In this document: piece by piece, positions 1 through 6,891 of the stretch
How the letters are laid out: each line of letters opens with the position of its first letter
How positions within the stretch are numbered: the first letter of the stretch is position 1
Assembly: GCA_003535955.1 (NCBI GenBank)
Contig: DPZM01000018.1
Span: forward strand, 1-9,155
Source of the DNA: Lachnospiraceae bacterium
GTDB taxonomy: Bacteria; Bacillota; Clostridia; Lachnospirales; Lachnospiraceae
Reading direction: 5' to 3'
DNA length: 9,155 nucleotides
The notes under the pieces: model-generated
Databases searched by the model: none
The model's input: only the letters and a program-made list of their open reading frames with translations
Told to the model about the DNA's origin: nothing
Program-made: the position numbers and the translations under genes

Positions 1-59
1 ATTTCAAGAATGATATTGAGATACTTAAGAAAAACAAAAGCGAATTATTTAAGGACTGA
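1..59 (+). CDS. 3' end of an unidentified gene (partial)
   Basis: From base 3 one frame reads 18 codons to a TGA at 57-59 and gives the tail FKNDIEILKKNKSELFKD. It is lysine-rich and hydrophilic with an amphipathic-helix look, typical of a C-terminus. The other two plus-strand frames are less convincing: one stops after three codons and the other runs through the next ribosome-binding site. The stop lies 27 bases before the kdgF ATG with no room for a terminator, so this gene probably heads the same transcription unit. Too little is visible to name the product. Given the neighbours, another uronate-pathway or transport gene is plausible, but that is a guess. Confidence 0.55.
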   Translation, partial: FKNDIEILKKNKSELFKD

Positions 60-72
60 ATCAACCGGAAGA

Positions 73-78
73 AGGAGG
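73..78 (+). promoter_or_regulatory. Ribosome-binding site of the kdgF-like gene
   Basis: A perfect AGGAGG lies 8 bases before the ATG at 87. A TTG at 81 is in frame two codons earlier but only 2 bases from the AGGAGG, too close to be used. The site therefore fixes the start at 87. Confidence 0.85.
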
Positions 79-86
79 AATTGACA

Positions 87-410
87 ATGTATGTACTTAA
101 CAGTGAAAAAGAGTATAAGGATCTTGGTGGCGGAGTATTAAGAAAGGTTCTTGCCTACAGCGACAACATCATGAATGTGGAACTAAGGTTTGAGAAGGGT
201 GCCGTGGGAGCCATGCACAAGCATCCCCACGAGCAGATCGGGTATATAATCGAAGGCTCGCTCAAGTACAAGGAAGAGGGCAAGGAAGACGTTGTCCTTA
301 ATACCGGAGATACTTATATAGTTGCTCCGAACGTAATGCACGGTATCGAATGCCTTACAGAGGTTAAGCTTCTTGATATATTCACTCCCATGAGGGAGGA
401 CTTCATATAA
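87..410 (+). CDS. kdgF: KdgF-like cupin, unsaturated uronate-converting protein
   Basis: A 107-residue single-domain cupin. Family role: KdgF speeds conversion of the 4,5-unsaturated monouronates released from pectin or alginate into the linear ketone that enters the 2-keto-3-deoxygluconate route, in the cytoplasm. Seen here: cupin motif 1 around residues 38-57, with His44, His46 and Gln50 in HKHPHEQIGY and a following Gly57. Cupin motif 2 spans residues 74-86, GDTYIVAPNVMHG, with His85. The His-His-Gln-His set is the metal-binding set expected of KdgF. The C-terminal LLDIFTPMREDFI closely matches the KdgF ending as I recall it. There is no signal peptide. ATG 87 is chosen over an in-frame TTG at 81 because of the AGGAGG spacing. 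It lies 27 bases after an upstream stop and 13 bases before the next gene, so it is operonic. Generic cupins share the fold, but the ending and metal set favour KdgF. Confidence 0.82.
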   Translation: MYVLNSEKEYKDLGGGVLRKVLAYSDNIMNVELRFEKGAVGAMHKHPHEQIGYIIEGSLKYKEEGKEDVVLNTGDTYIVAPNVMHGIECLTEVKLLDIFTPMREDFI

Positions 411-423
411 TCGGGGTAAGTGT

Positions 424-2256
424 ATGTACAATAAGACAGTAATATACAAGAACGAGATGAACGAGAAGACGATGAAGTTCCTCGATCGTTTCGTCAAGAG
501 GGTAAAGGGGAACCCTCCCGGAGTGTGTCCCATAGCCGTACAGCTTTCATTTCTGCAGAGTGCCAGGAGCCAGACCTGCGGCAAGTGCGTTCCCTGCCGT
601 GACGGCCTGTATCAGGTTGAGGTCATGATGAGGGATATAGTTGACGGTAAGGCAGACATGGAAACACTTGAGTCGATGACGGACTTATGTCATACGATAG
701 AAGATACCGCCGACTGCGCAATAGGCTACGAGGCTGCCCATGTGGTGCTCGAGAGCATAGACCTGTTCAGGGATGAGTATATAAGCCATATAGGCGATCA
801 CAGATGTCAGGCAGAGGTAGGACAGAAGATCCCATGCATTTCCTATTGCCCGGCCCATGTTGACATTCCCAATTACATAGCCCTGATAGGTGAACACAGA
901 TATGCGGATGCGATAAACTGCATCCGCCTTGACAACCCGTTTCCGACTGCATGTGCCTTTATATGCGAGCATCCCTGCGAAGAAAAATGCAGAAGGGATC
1001 TTCTCGACAGTCCCGTGAACATAAGGGGGCTTAAGAAATTCGCCGTTGACCAGATTGCTGCAGATCAGGTGAAGGTTCCCGAATGCAACGTAACGACAGG
1101 CAAGAAAGTGGCTGTTATCGGAGGAGGCCCATCGGGACTCACGGCAGCATATTATCTGTCTCTTATGGGGCATAAGGTCGTGGTGTTCGAGGCAAGGGAG
1201 AAGCTTGGGGGGATGTTAAGGTACGGTATACCCAATTACAGGCTTCCCAAGGACAGGCTTGATCAGGATATTACGGCTATCCTGTCAACAGGCAATATAG
1301 AGGTGAAGTACGGTGTCAGTATTCCCGAAGACATATCAATGGAAGATCTTGCCGGGGATTATGATGCCATATATATATCGATAGGGGCTCAGCTTGGAAG
1401 AACGGTTGATGTTGAAGGCTCACATGCGGACGGCGTATATTCCGCGGTTGAAGTACTCTCTGAGATCGGAAGGGGGAATATCCCTGACTATACGGGTAAA
1501 AGGGTAGTAGTGGTCGGCGGCGGTAATGTTGCTATGGATGCAAGCCGGAGCGCCATTCGCTGTAATGCCGATGAAGTGACTGTGATATACAGAAGAAGGC
1601 AGGTTGACATGACTGCGCTTCCGTCAGAGATCCAGGGGGCCATAGAAGAAGGGGTTGAGCTTCTTACCCTTAATGCTCCCGATTCGGTACAGGTTGATGA
1701 GAACAACCGGGTAACGGGTCTTATCATGCAGCCGCAGATAACCTCGGTCCACAGGGACGGGAAGCCTACGGTCAAGGCTGCAAATACCGAAAAGAGGGTT
1801 CATCCCTGCGATATTGTCCTTATGGCGGTAGGACAGGATATATATTCCGCACCCTTCGCGGAATACGATGTAAATCCCAAAAGGAAGACATTCAATATCA
1901 CGGAGACAACGAGGCTTAAATCATACGATAAGATATTTGCCGGGGGTGACTGCGTGTTCGGACCCGCAACCGTTATCAAGGCTATCGGAGCAGGTAAGGT
2001 TGCTGCAGTCAACATCGATGAATTTCTGGGATACCATCACAAGATCCCGGACACCATAGAATATCCGGTACCGAGGGAGAATAACAGAACCCATATAGGG
2101 CGCGTCCACTTGACGGACAAGTCGGCCAGGGAGCGTAAGAAGAGTTTTGAACCCGTGGAGAACGGCATGTCATTTGACGAGGCAATGCAGGAATGTTCCA
2201 AATGCTTAAGGTGTGACCACTTCGGATGCGGCGTTCTGGAAGGAGGAAGGGTATGA
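424..2256 (+). CDS. fdhB: NADP-type formate dehydrogenase electron-transfer subunit (NuoF cluster-GltD fusion)
   Basis: A 610-residue iron-sulfur flavoprotein of mosaic build. Residues 50-102 match only the C-terminal [4Fe-4S] module of NuoF: TCGKCVPCRDG (Cys52, Cys55, Cys58) plus Cys98 in DCAIG. The FMN/NADH half of NuoF is absent. Residues 120-195 are the two-cluster domain of the GltD/dihydropyrimidine dehydrogenase type (Cys138, 142, 177, 181, 185, 189). Residues 228-540 are a GltD-like two-dinucleotide fold: FAD motif GGGPSG at 233-238, a second Rossmann GGGNVAMD at 365-372 followed by YRRR at 389-392, and a closing AGGDC FAD segment. The C-terminus has Cys591, Cys594, Cys597 and Cys602, perhaps one more cluster. 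It resembles, from memory, the beta subunit of Moorella NADP-dependent formate dehydrogenase. Likely job (inference): passing electrons between NADP(H) and the downstream catalytic subunit, whose ATG overlaps this stop. The ribosome-binding site before ATG 424 is weak (GGGGT), so a start at Met12 (base 457) is possible. Confidence 0.8.
   Translation: MYNKTVIYKNEMNEKTMKFLDRFVKRVKGNPPGVCPIAVQLSFLQSARSQTCGKCVPCRDGLYQVEVMMRDIVDGKADMETLESMTDLCHTIEDTADCAIGYEAAHVVLESIDLFRDEYISHIGDHRCQAEVGQKIPCISYCPAHVDIPNYIALIGEHRYADAINCIRLDNPFPTACAFICEHPCEEKCRRDLLDSPVNIRGLKKFAVDQIAADQVKVPECNVTTGKKVAVIGGGPSGLTAAYYLSLMGHKVVVFEAREKLGGMLRYGIPNYRLPKDRLDQDITAILSTGNIEVKYGVSIPEDISMEDLAGDYDAIYISIGAQLGRTVDVEGSHADGVYSAVEVLSEIGRGNIPDYTGKRVVVVGGGNVAMDASRSAIRCNADEVTVIYRRRQVDMTALPSEIQGAIEEGVELLTLNAPDSVQVDENNRVTGLIMQPQITSVHRDGKPTVKAANTEKRVHPCDIVLMAVGQDIYSAPFAEYDVNPKRKTFNITETTRLKSYDKIFAGGDCVFGPATVIKAIGAGKVAAVNIDEFLGYHHKIPDTIEYPVPRENNRTHIGRVHLTDKSARERKKSFEPVENGMSFDEAMQECSKCLRCDHFGCGVLEGGRV
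2241..2246 (+). promoter_or_regulatory. Ribosome-binding site of the formate dehydrogenase gene
   Basis: AGGAGG sits 6 bases before ATG 2253, inside the last codons of the upstream gene. It rules out the in-frame ATG at 2226, which lies upstream of it and would add nine residues (MRRSGRRKG) unlike the beta-strand start of NuoG-type proteins. The chosen start gives an ATGA stop/start overlap at 2253-2256. Confidence 0.85.
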
Positions 2257-4949
2257 AGGTAAGTGTTACCATAGACGGTGTCAGGCAGAATGTTGATGAT
2301 TCCAATACGATCCTTGAAGCTGCACGTATCTGTGATGTAAATATCCCCACTCTCTGTTACCTTAAGGACGTTAATGAGATAGGTGCATGCAAGATGTGTG
2401 TGGTGGAGGTTGAGGGCAGGGAGCACCTTGTCACCTCCTGCAACACTAAGGTAGAGGACGGGATGGTCATAGATACCCGTTCGGACAGGGTCATAAAGAG
2501 CAGGAAACAGGTTCTCAACCTCCTTCTTGCCAATCATGATGTAAGGTGCTTTTCCTGCGCAAAGGCCGGAAGCTGCCAGTTGCAGGACCTGTCCAATGAG
2601 TATGGCATAACCGATTCTGTATATAAGGGCAATGAAGCAAGGATCCCGGCCAGGAAGGATAATCCCTTCCTCACCTATTATCCGGAACTGTGCATCAACT
2701 GCCAGAGATGTGTCAGTACCTGTAACAGGGTTGTGGGTAACGGAGTCCTTCATAATGTCAAGCTGGGCACAAGGACCCTTATCGATGCTCCCTTTGGCCC
2801 CGACTGGAAGGAGACCGACTGTGAATCCTGCGGCAATTGCGCCCAGGCCTGTCCTACGGGTACACTGGTTGCCAAGAATAAGAAGAAGTACCAGCCCGGC
2901 CGCATAGAGAAGGTCCTCACGACCTGTCCCCACTGTGCAACAGGCTGCCAGTATTATCTTATTGTCAAGGACAACGTGATAGTGGATACGGAACCGGCTC
3001 CGGGACCCTCCAATAAGGGAATGCTGTGTGTAAAGGGACGTTTCGGATCCTTTAACTTCGTTCATTCTCCCGAGAGGCTTAAGCATCCTCTTATCAAGGA
3101 CAGAAGCACCGGTGAGTTCAGGCAGGCATCCTGGGATGAGGCCATGAGCCTTATAGCGGACAGGTTCTTAAAGATCAAAAGCGAGTACGGTCCCGATGCG
3201 CTTGCAGGCTTTGCCTGCTCTCGTTCCACCAATGAAGACATCTATATGCTTCAGAAGATGGTACGTTGCGCTTTCGGAACCAATAACGTGGATAACTGTG
3301 CGAGGGTGTGCCATTCGGCATCCGTCCACGGACTGGCCATGACACTGGGATCAGGGGCCATGACCAATCCGATCGCCGACATAACGGAGGATGTTGATGT
3401 GATCCTGCTTGTCGGTTCCAATCCCGAGGAAGCCCATCCCGTTGTGGGGATGCAGATAAGACAGGCGGTCGCGCGCGGAACAAGGCTTATTGTTGTCGAC
3501 CCCCGTGACATAGGACTGTCAAAACAGGCGGATATACACTTAAAGCTTAAGCCCGGAACCAATGTTGCGTTTGCGAACGGTATGATGAACGTTATCATAA
3601 ATGAGGGATTATGCGATGAGGAATTCATCAAAAACCGTACGGAAGGCTTTGAGGAACTGAAGGAAATAGTTATGGAGTATACACCTGAAAAGGTGGGTAG
3701 GATATGCCATATAGACCCGGATCATTTAAGGGAAGCTGCCCTTATGTATGCAAGGGCAGATAAGGCTCCGATCATATACTGCCTGGGAGTTACCGAACAT
3801 TCCACAGGTACCGAAGGTGTTATGTCCATGAGCAACCTTGCGATGATGGTCGGCAAGATCGGACGCAGCGGATGCGGAGTAAATCCCTTAAGAGGTCAGA
3901 ACAATGTCCAGGGGGCCTGCGATATGGGCGCGATGCCGGGGCACTTCCCGGGTTATCAGAAGGTGACCGACGAGGCCGTTATGGATAAGTTCGAAAAGGC
4001 ATGGGGCGTGACTCTGAATAAAAAGCCCGGTGTCTTTGCAACCGATGTATTCGGTGCGGCAATAAGGAAGGACATCAGGGGACTGTTCATATTCGGAGAG
4101 GATCCCGTCGTTACCGATGCCGATCAGAATCATGTAAAGAAGGCGCTGAAGAGCCTGGACTTTTTGGTGGTTGACGATCTTTTTATGACCGAGACTGCAG
4201 CCCTGGCCGATGTTGTGCTCCCCGGGATCAGCTATGCCGAGAAAGAGGGAACATTCACAAATACCGAACGAAGAGTACAGAGGGTCAGAAAGGCGGTTAG
4301 GCTTGAGGGAGAAATGCGCGCCGATACCGCGATCTTTATGGATCTTATGAACCGGATGGGATATGATCAGCCATATCTTACCCCGGATGAGATAATGGAT
4401 GAGATAGCATCCGTTACGCCGAGCTTTAAGGGAATAAGCCACAGGCGTCTTGACAGGGAAGGGAAGGGGCTGCAGTGGCCCTGCACGGACAGAAAGCATC
4501 CCGGAACCCCGATCATGCATGTAGGTACCTTTACAAGAGGGCTTGGATGGTTCTACCCTGCAAGATATACGGAAAGTGCGGAGCTCCCGGATGAAGAGTA
4601 CCCCTTCATACTGATGACGGGCCGTATCCTGTATCATTACAACACAAGAGCCATGACGGGCAGGACACCCGGACTTATGGAGAAGGAAGGCAGGTCCTTC
4701 ATCGAGATGAACAAGGAGGATGCGGGACGACTGGGAATAAGGGACGGAGAGCTTATCAGGGTTTCATCAAGGCGAGGGGCCCTTGTCACTACCGCAAGGG
4801 TAGGGGATAAGGTATCGGTCCGCGAAACCTGGATGCCCTTCCATTTCCCTGACGGTAATGCCAATGTGCTTACCAATGCTGCGCTTGATAAGTTCGCAAG
4901 GATCCCTGAGTATAAGGTATGTGCAGTCAGGATCGATAAGATTGAGTAG
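2253..4949 (+). CDS. fdhA: Formate dehydrogenase catalytic subunit, NuoG-like, cysteine type
   Basis: An 898-residue molybdopterin enzyme, formate + acceptor to CO2. The N-terminus is NuoG-like: [2Fe-2S] Cys35, 46, 49, 63; His95/Cys99/102/108 cluster; two ferredoxin clusters at Cys147, 150, 153, 157 and Cys190, 193, 196, 200. The molybdopterin part starts with a [4Fe-4S] at Cys225, 228, 232, 259. The active-site motif is NVDNCARVCHSAS, with Cys353 (codon TGC, 3309-3311) where selenocysteine sits in E. coli FdhF, followed by His354. NPLRGQNNVQGACDMGAMP carries Arg547, which I align with catalytic Arg333 of FdhF; the spacing from the Mo ligand is 194 here and 193 there. The C-terminal dinucleotide-binding domain (about 780-898) is complete. 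There is no Tat signal or membrane anchor, so it is cytoplasmic. Length and fused N-terminal clusters match the acetogen NADP-linked enzymes as recalled. It is coupled to the upstream subunit by ATGA, and its 3' end overlaps the opposing gene by 23 bases. Both directions, formate oxidation or CO2 reduction, are possible. Confidence 0.88.
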   Translation: MKVSVTIDGVRQNVDDSNTILEAARICDVNIPTLCYLKDVNEIGACKMCVVEVEGREHLVTSCNTKVEDGMVIDTRSDRVIKSRKQVLNLLLANHDVRCFSCAKAGSCQLQDLSNEYGITDSVYKGNEARIPARKDNPFLTYYPELCINCQRCVSTCNRVVGNGVLHNVKLGTRTLIDAPFGPDWKETDCESCGNCAQACPTGTLVAKNKKKYQPGRIEKVLTTCPHCATGCQYYLIVKDNVIVDTEPAPGPSNKGMLCVKGRFGSFNFVHSPERLKHPLIKDRSTGEFRQASWDEAMSLIADRFLKIKSEYGPDALAGFACSRSTNEDIYMLQKMVRCAFGTNNVDNCARVCHSASVHGLAMTLGSGAMTNPIADITEDVDVILLVGSNPEEAHPVVGMQIRQAVARGTRLIVVDPRDIGLSKQADIHLKLKPGTNVAFANGMMNVIINEGLCDEEFIKNRTEGFEELKEIVMEYTPEKVGRICHIDPDHLREAALMYARADKAPIIYCLGVTEHSTGTEGVMSMSNLAMMVGKIGRSGCGVNPLRGQNNVQGACDMGAMPGHFPGYQKVTDEAVMDKFEKAWGVTLNKKPGVFATDVFGAAIRKDIRGLFIFGEDPVVTDADQNHVKKALKSLDFLVVDDLFMTETAALADVVLPGISYAEKEGTFTNTERRVQRVRKAVRLEGEMRADTAIFMDLMNRMGYDQPYLTPDEIMDEIASVTPSFKGISHRRLDREGKGLQWPCTDRKHPGTPIMHVGTFTRGLGWFYPARYTESAELPDEEYPFILMTGRILYHYNTRAMTGRTPGLMEKEGRSFIEMNKEDAGRLGIRDGELIRVSSRRGALVTTARVGDKVSVRETWMPFHFPDGNANVLTNAALDKFARIPEYKVCAVRIDKIE

Positions 4950-6891
4950 AGGAAGATATTTTGGCTTTTTTGACATCATACATAAGCCTGTCAGCCTCTT
5001 CGACATATTCATTAAGCGTCTTCCCGCCGGAGGGATCAGTAATGACGAAGCCTGCGCTTATTCCGGGAACTTTCGGCAGGTTTAACATTCCGGCTTCCGA
5101 GGGGAGGGCCTCCTCTATCAGTCCGATTAGCCTGACAGCATCGGAAGCTTCCTCAACGGGTGTAAGTATAAGGAATTCATCGCCGCCGAAACGGACAGCG
5201 ATGGATCCGTCCGATATACTCTTACCTATCGAAGCGGCAAGGCTCCTTATCGCGTCATCCCCGCACGCGTGGCCGAAGGTATCATTGAACCATTTCATCT
5301 TGTCCATATCTATGAAGATGATACCGAGCTTCTTCATGGATCTGACCGAATCCTCAAACAGATGCGATGCAAGATGATGATATCCCAGCCTGTTGCACAG
5401 CCCGGTCAGGTTATCTCTCATTGAGATACCCGAAAGAAGATGATTGACATATTCAAGCTTCTGCGAAGAAAAGAAATTGCGCAGGGCCATTGTAAGTGTG
5501 TTTGCAAATGCGGCGATGTTTTTGGTGCGGAGCAGATTAAGCCCGTTACTGATCACAAGAAATCCTACGGTGGATTCCATGAAATGAAGGGGTATGAACA
5601 TATAATTGCGTCCGCCCTTGGCATAGTCAAAGACAGGGAACAGGCTGCTTATGGTTTCGTGAGGAAAGCTTGATCCCGTTTTTTTATCCCAGCTATATAC
5701 AAGCTCCAGGCTGTCTGGATATCCTTCTGTCAAGAGCCCGGAATCGTTAAGCCTGATCCTTCCTGTCTTAAGGTCTATCTCGGTCTGGCTGTTATAATCG
5801 GAGAGCTTTCTGTCTATTACAAGCCATATGCCCCTGCATTTCATATCAGGAATACATGGTTCAAGGGCATGGCATATCTCGTCGATTGATTTACAGGTCG
5901 GGATCTTATACTGCATGGTGCATATCCGGTCATTGATCTTCTCGGTGTACATATCGTTTTCGGCCGAGACGGACACACGGGTTTTAAGAGTATTTACGGG
6001 AGGCCTGGGCCCGCCTGTTGTCTCCCTTTCAACAAGGGTAGTCTCTATATAGTTGATCTTATCGACATCTTCACCGGCCCATATACGATCAAAGATATCC
6101 ATGCATTTCTGACCAAGATCCCACTGATGCTGGTCTATTGTGGTAATACTGGGGGAGTGGTATGCGGAAATATCAAGGTTGTCAAAGCCGGTCACGTAAA
6201 CATCTCCCGGGATCTTTATCCCGTGTGACGATGCAGTCCTCAAAACTCCCAGTGCTATCGGATCATTGGCGCAGATGATGGCCTGGGGAAGACGTCCGCT
6301 GTTGATTGAATACAGCTTTTCAAATCCGTTGATCCCGCAGTCGATTGCATAGCTTTCGGAATAGAAGCGCAGGATATCGGAAGGGATGCCGTTCTCTTTA
6401 CAGTAGCTTCTGATCGCCTCGGTCCGCAGGATGTTCTCGTAATTATCCGAAGGACCCATAATAAACCAGAAATCGGTAAAGTAAAAGGATTTATGGAGAA
6501 ACGATATGACAGACGTCATGGACCTGCGGTTGTCAATACCAAGAAAGCAGAAGCTGTCAATCAGGTTCGCAACGGATATGACCGGCTTGCCCGATGAGGC
6601 GGCAGCTTCAACGATATAGGAAGTACCTTTTGCCTCATATTCATTCCTGCTTAACACATTAACATTATTTATGTCAAGTATTATACCGTCATAGTCGGCA
6701 AAATCCGGCAGCCTGTAGATATTGTACTCACCGCAGTTGTGGGAGGGATCATATCCCGAAAATCCGGCACTTCTGAAAATATATAGATTGGTCGGTTCGC
6801 TGGCCTTCTTTATCGCATCGCACAGGCCGGATATCCTTTCGTATGTGAAGCTCCGTCTGCTGTCATTAAGAACGTAGATTATCCTCTTCAT
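4927..6891 (-). CDS. Soluble LacI-type sugar sensor fused to a GGDEF diguanylate cyclase
   Basis: A 654-residue protein. Residues 1-~294 are a LacI/ribose-binding-type ligand domain, shown by PQAIICANDPIALGVLR and the hallmark VTGFDN at 233-238 followed by SPSITTIDQ. There is no helix-turn-helix in front, no signal peptide and no membrane helix, so it is a cytoplasmic sensor rather than a repressor or periplasmic protein. Residues ~295-480 form a GAF-like alpha/beta region (weak call). Residues ~493-645 are the GGDEF domain: DNLTGLCNR at 493-501, metal and substrate residues in DMDKMKWFNDTFGHACGDD (from 528), and an intact GGDEF at 569-573, so it should make cyclic di-GMP. The place where an inhibitory RxxD site normally lies, five residues before GGDEF, reads SDGS, so product inhibition is probably missing. 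The ATG overlaps the stop of the SDR gene (ATGA) and only a distant GAGG precedes it, which suggests coupling to that gene. The ligand is probably a sugar or sugar acid related to the neighbouring pathway (inference). Confidence 0.85.
   Translation of the reverse strand: MKRIIYVLNDSRRSFTYERISGLCDAIKKASEPTNLYIFRSAGFSGYDPSHNCGEYNIYRLPDFADYDGIILDINNVNVLSRNEYEAKGTSYIVEAAASSGKPVISVANLIDSFCFLGIDNRRSMTSVISFLHKSFYFTDFWFIMGPSDNYENILRTEAIRSYCKENGIPSDILRFYSESYAIDCGINGFEKLYSINSGRLPQAIICANDPIALGVLRTASSHGIKIPGDVYVTGFDNLDISAYHSPSITTIDQHQWDLGQKCMDIFDRIWAGEDVDKINYIETTLVERETTGGPRPPVNTLKTRVSVSAENDMYTEKINDRICTMQYKIPTCKSIDEICHALEPCIPDMKCRGIWLVIDRKLSDYNSQTEIDLKTGRIRLNDSGLLTEGYPDSLELVYSWDKKTGSSFPHETISSLFPVFDYAKGGRNYMFIPLHFMESTVGFLVISNGLNLLRTKNIAAFANTLTMALRNFFSSQKLEYVNHLLSGISMRDNLTGLCNRLGYHHLASHLFEDSVRSMKKLGIIFIDMDKMKWFNDTFGHACGDDAIRSLAASIGKSISDGSIAVRFGGDEFLILTPVEEASDAVRLIGLIEEALPSEAGMLNLPKVPGISAGFVITDPSGGKTLNEYVEEADRLMYDVKKAKISSSTQSYRS

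Noticed and set aside
81..86. TTG start for the kdgF-like gene
   Set aside because: It lies only 2 bases after AGGAGG; ATG 87 has the proper 8-base spacing.
2226..2252. Upstream ATG for the formate dehydrogenase gene
   Set aside because: It precedes the AGGAGG at 2241-2246 and adds a basic stretch that does not fit a NuoG-like N-terminus.
2037..3086. 349-codon open frame on the minus strand across the formate dehydrogenase genes
   Set aside because: It lies opposite strongly supported genes with intact motifs, shows no domain of its own and has no ribosome-binding site. It is a shadow of codon bias.
3309..3311. Selenocysteine codon with a SECIS element
   Set aside because: The codon is TGC, an ordinary cysteine, so no recoding is needed.
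3888..4637. 249-codon minus-strand open frame
   Set aside because: It is antisense to the molybdopterin domain and has no recognisable motif.
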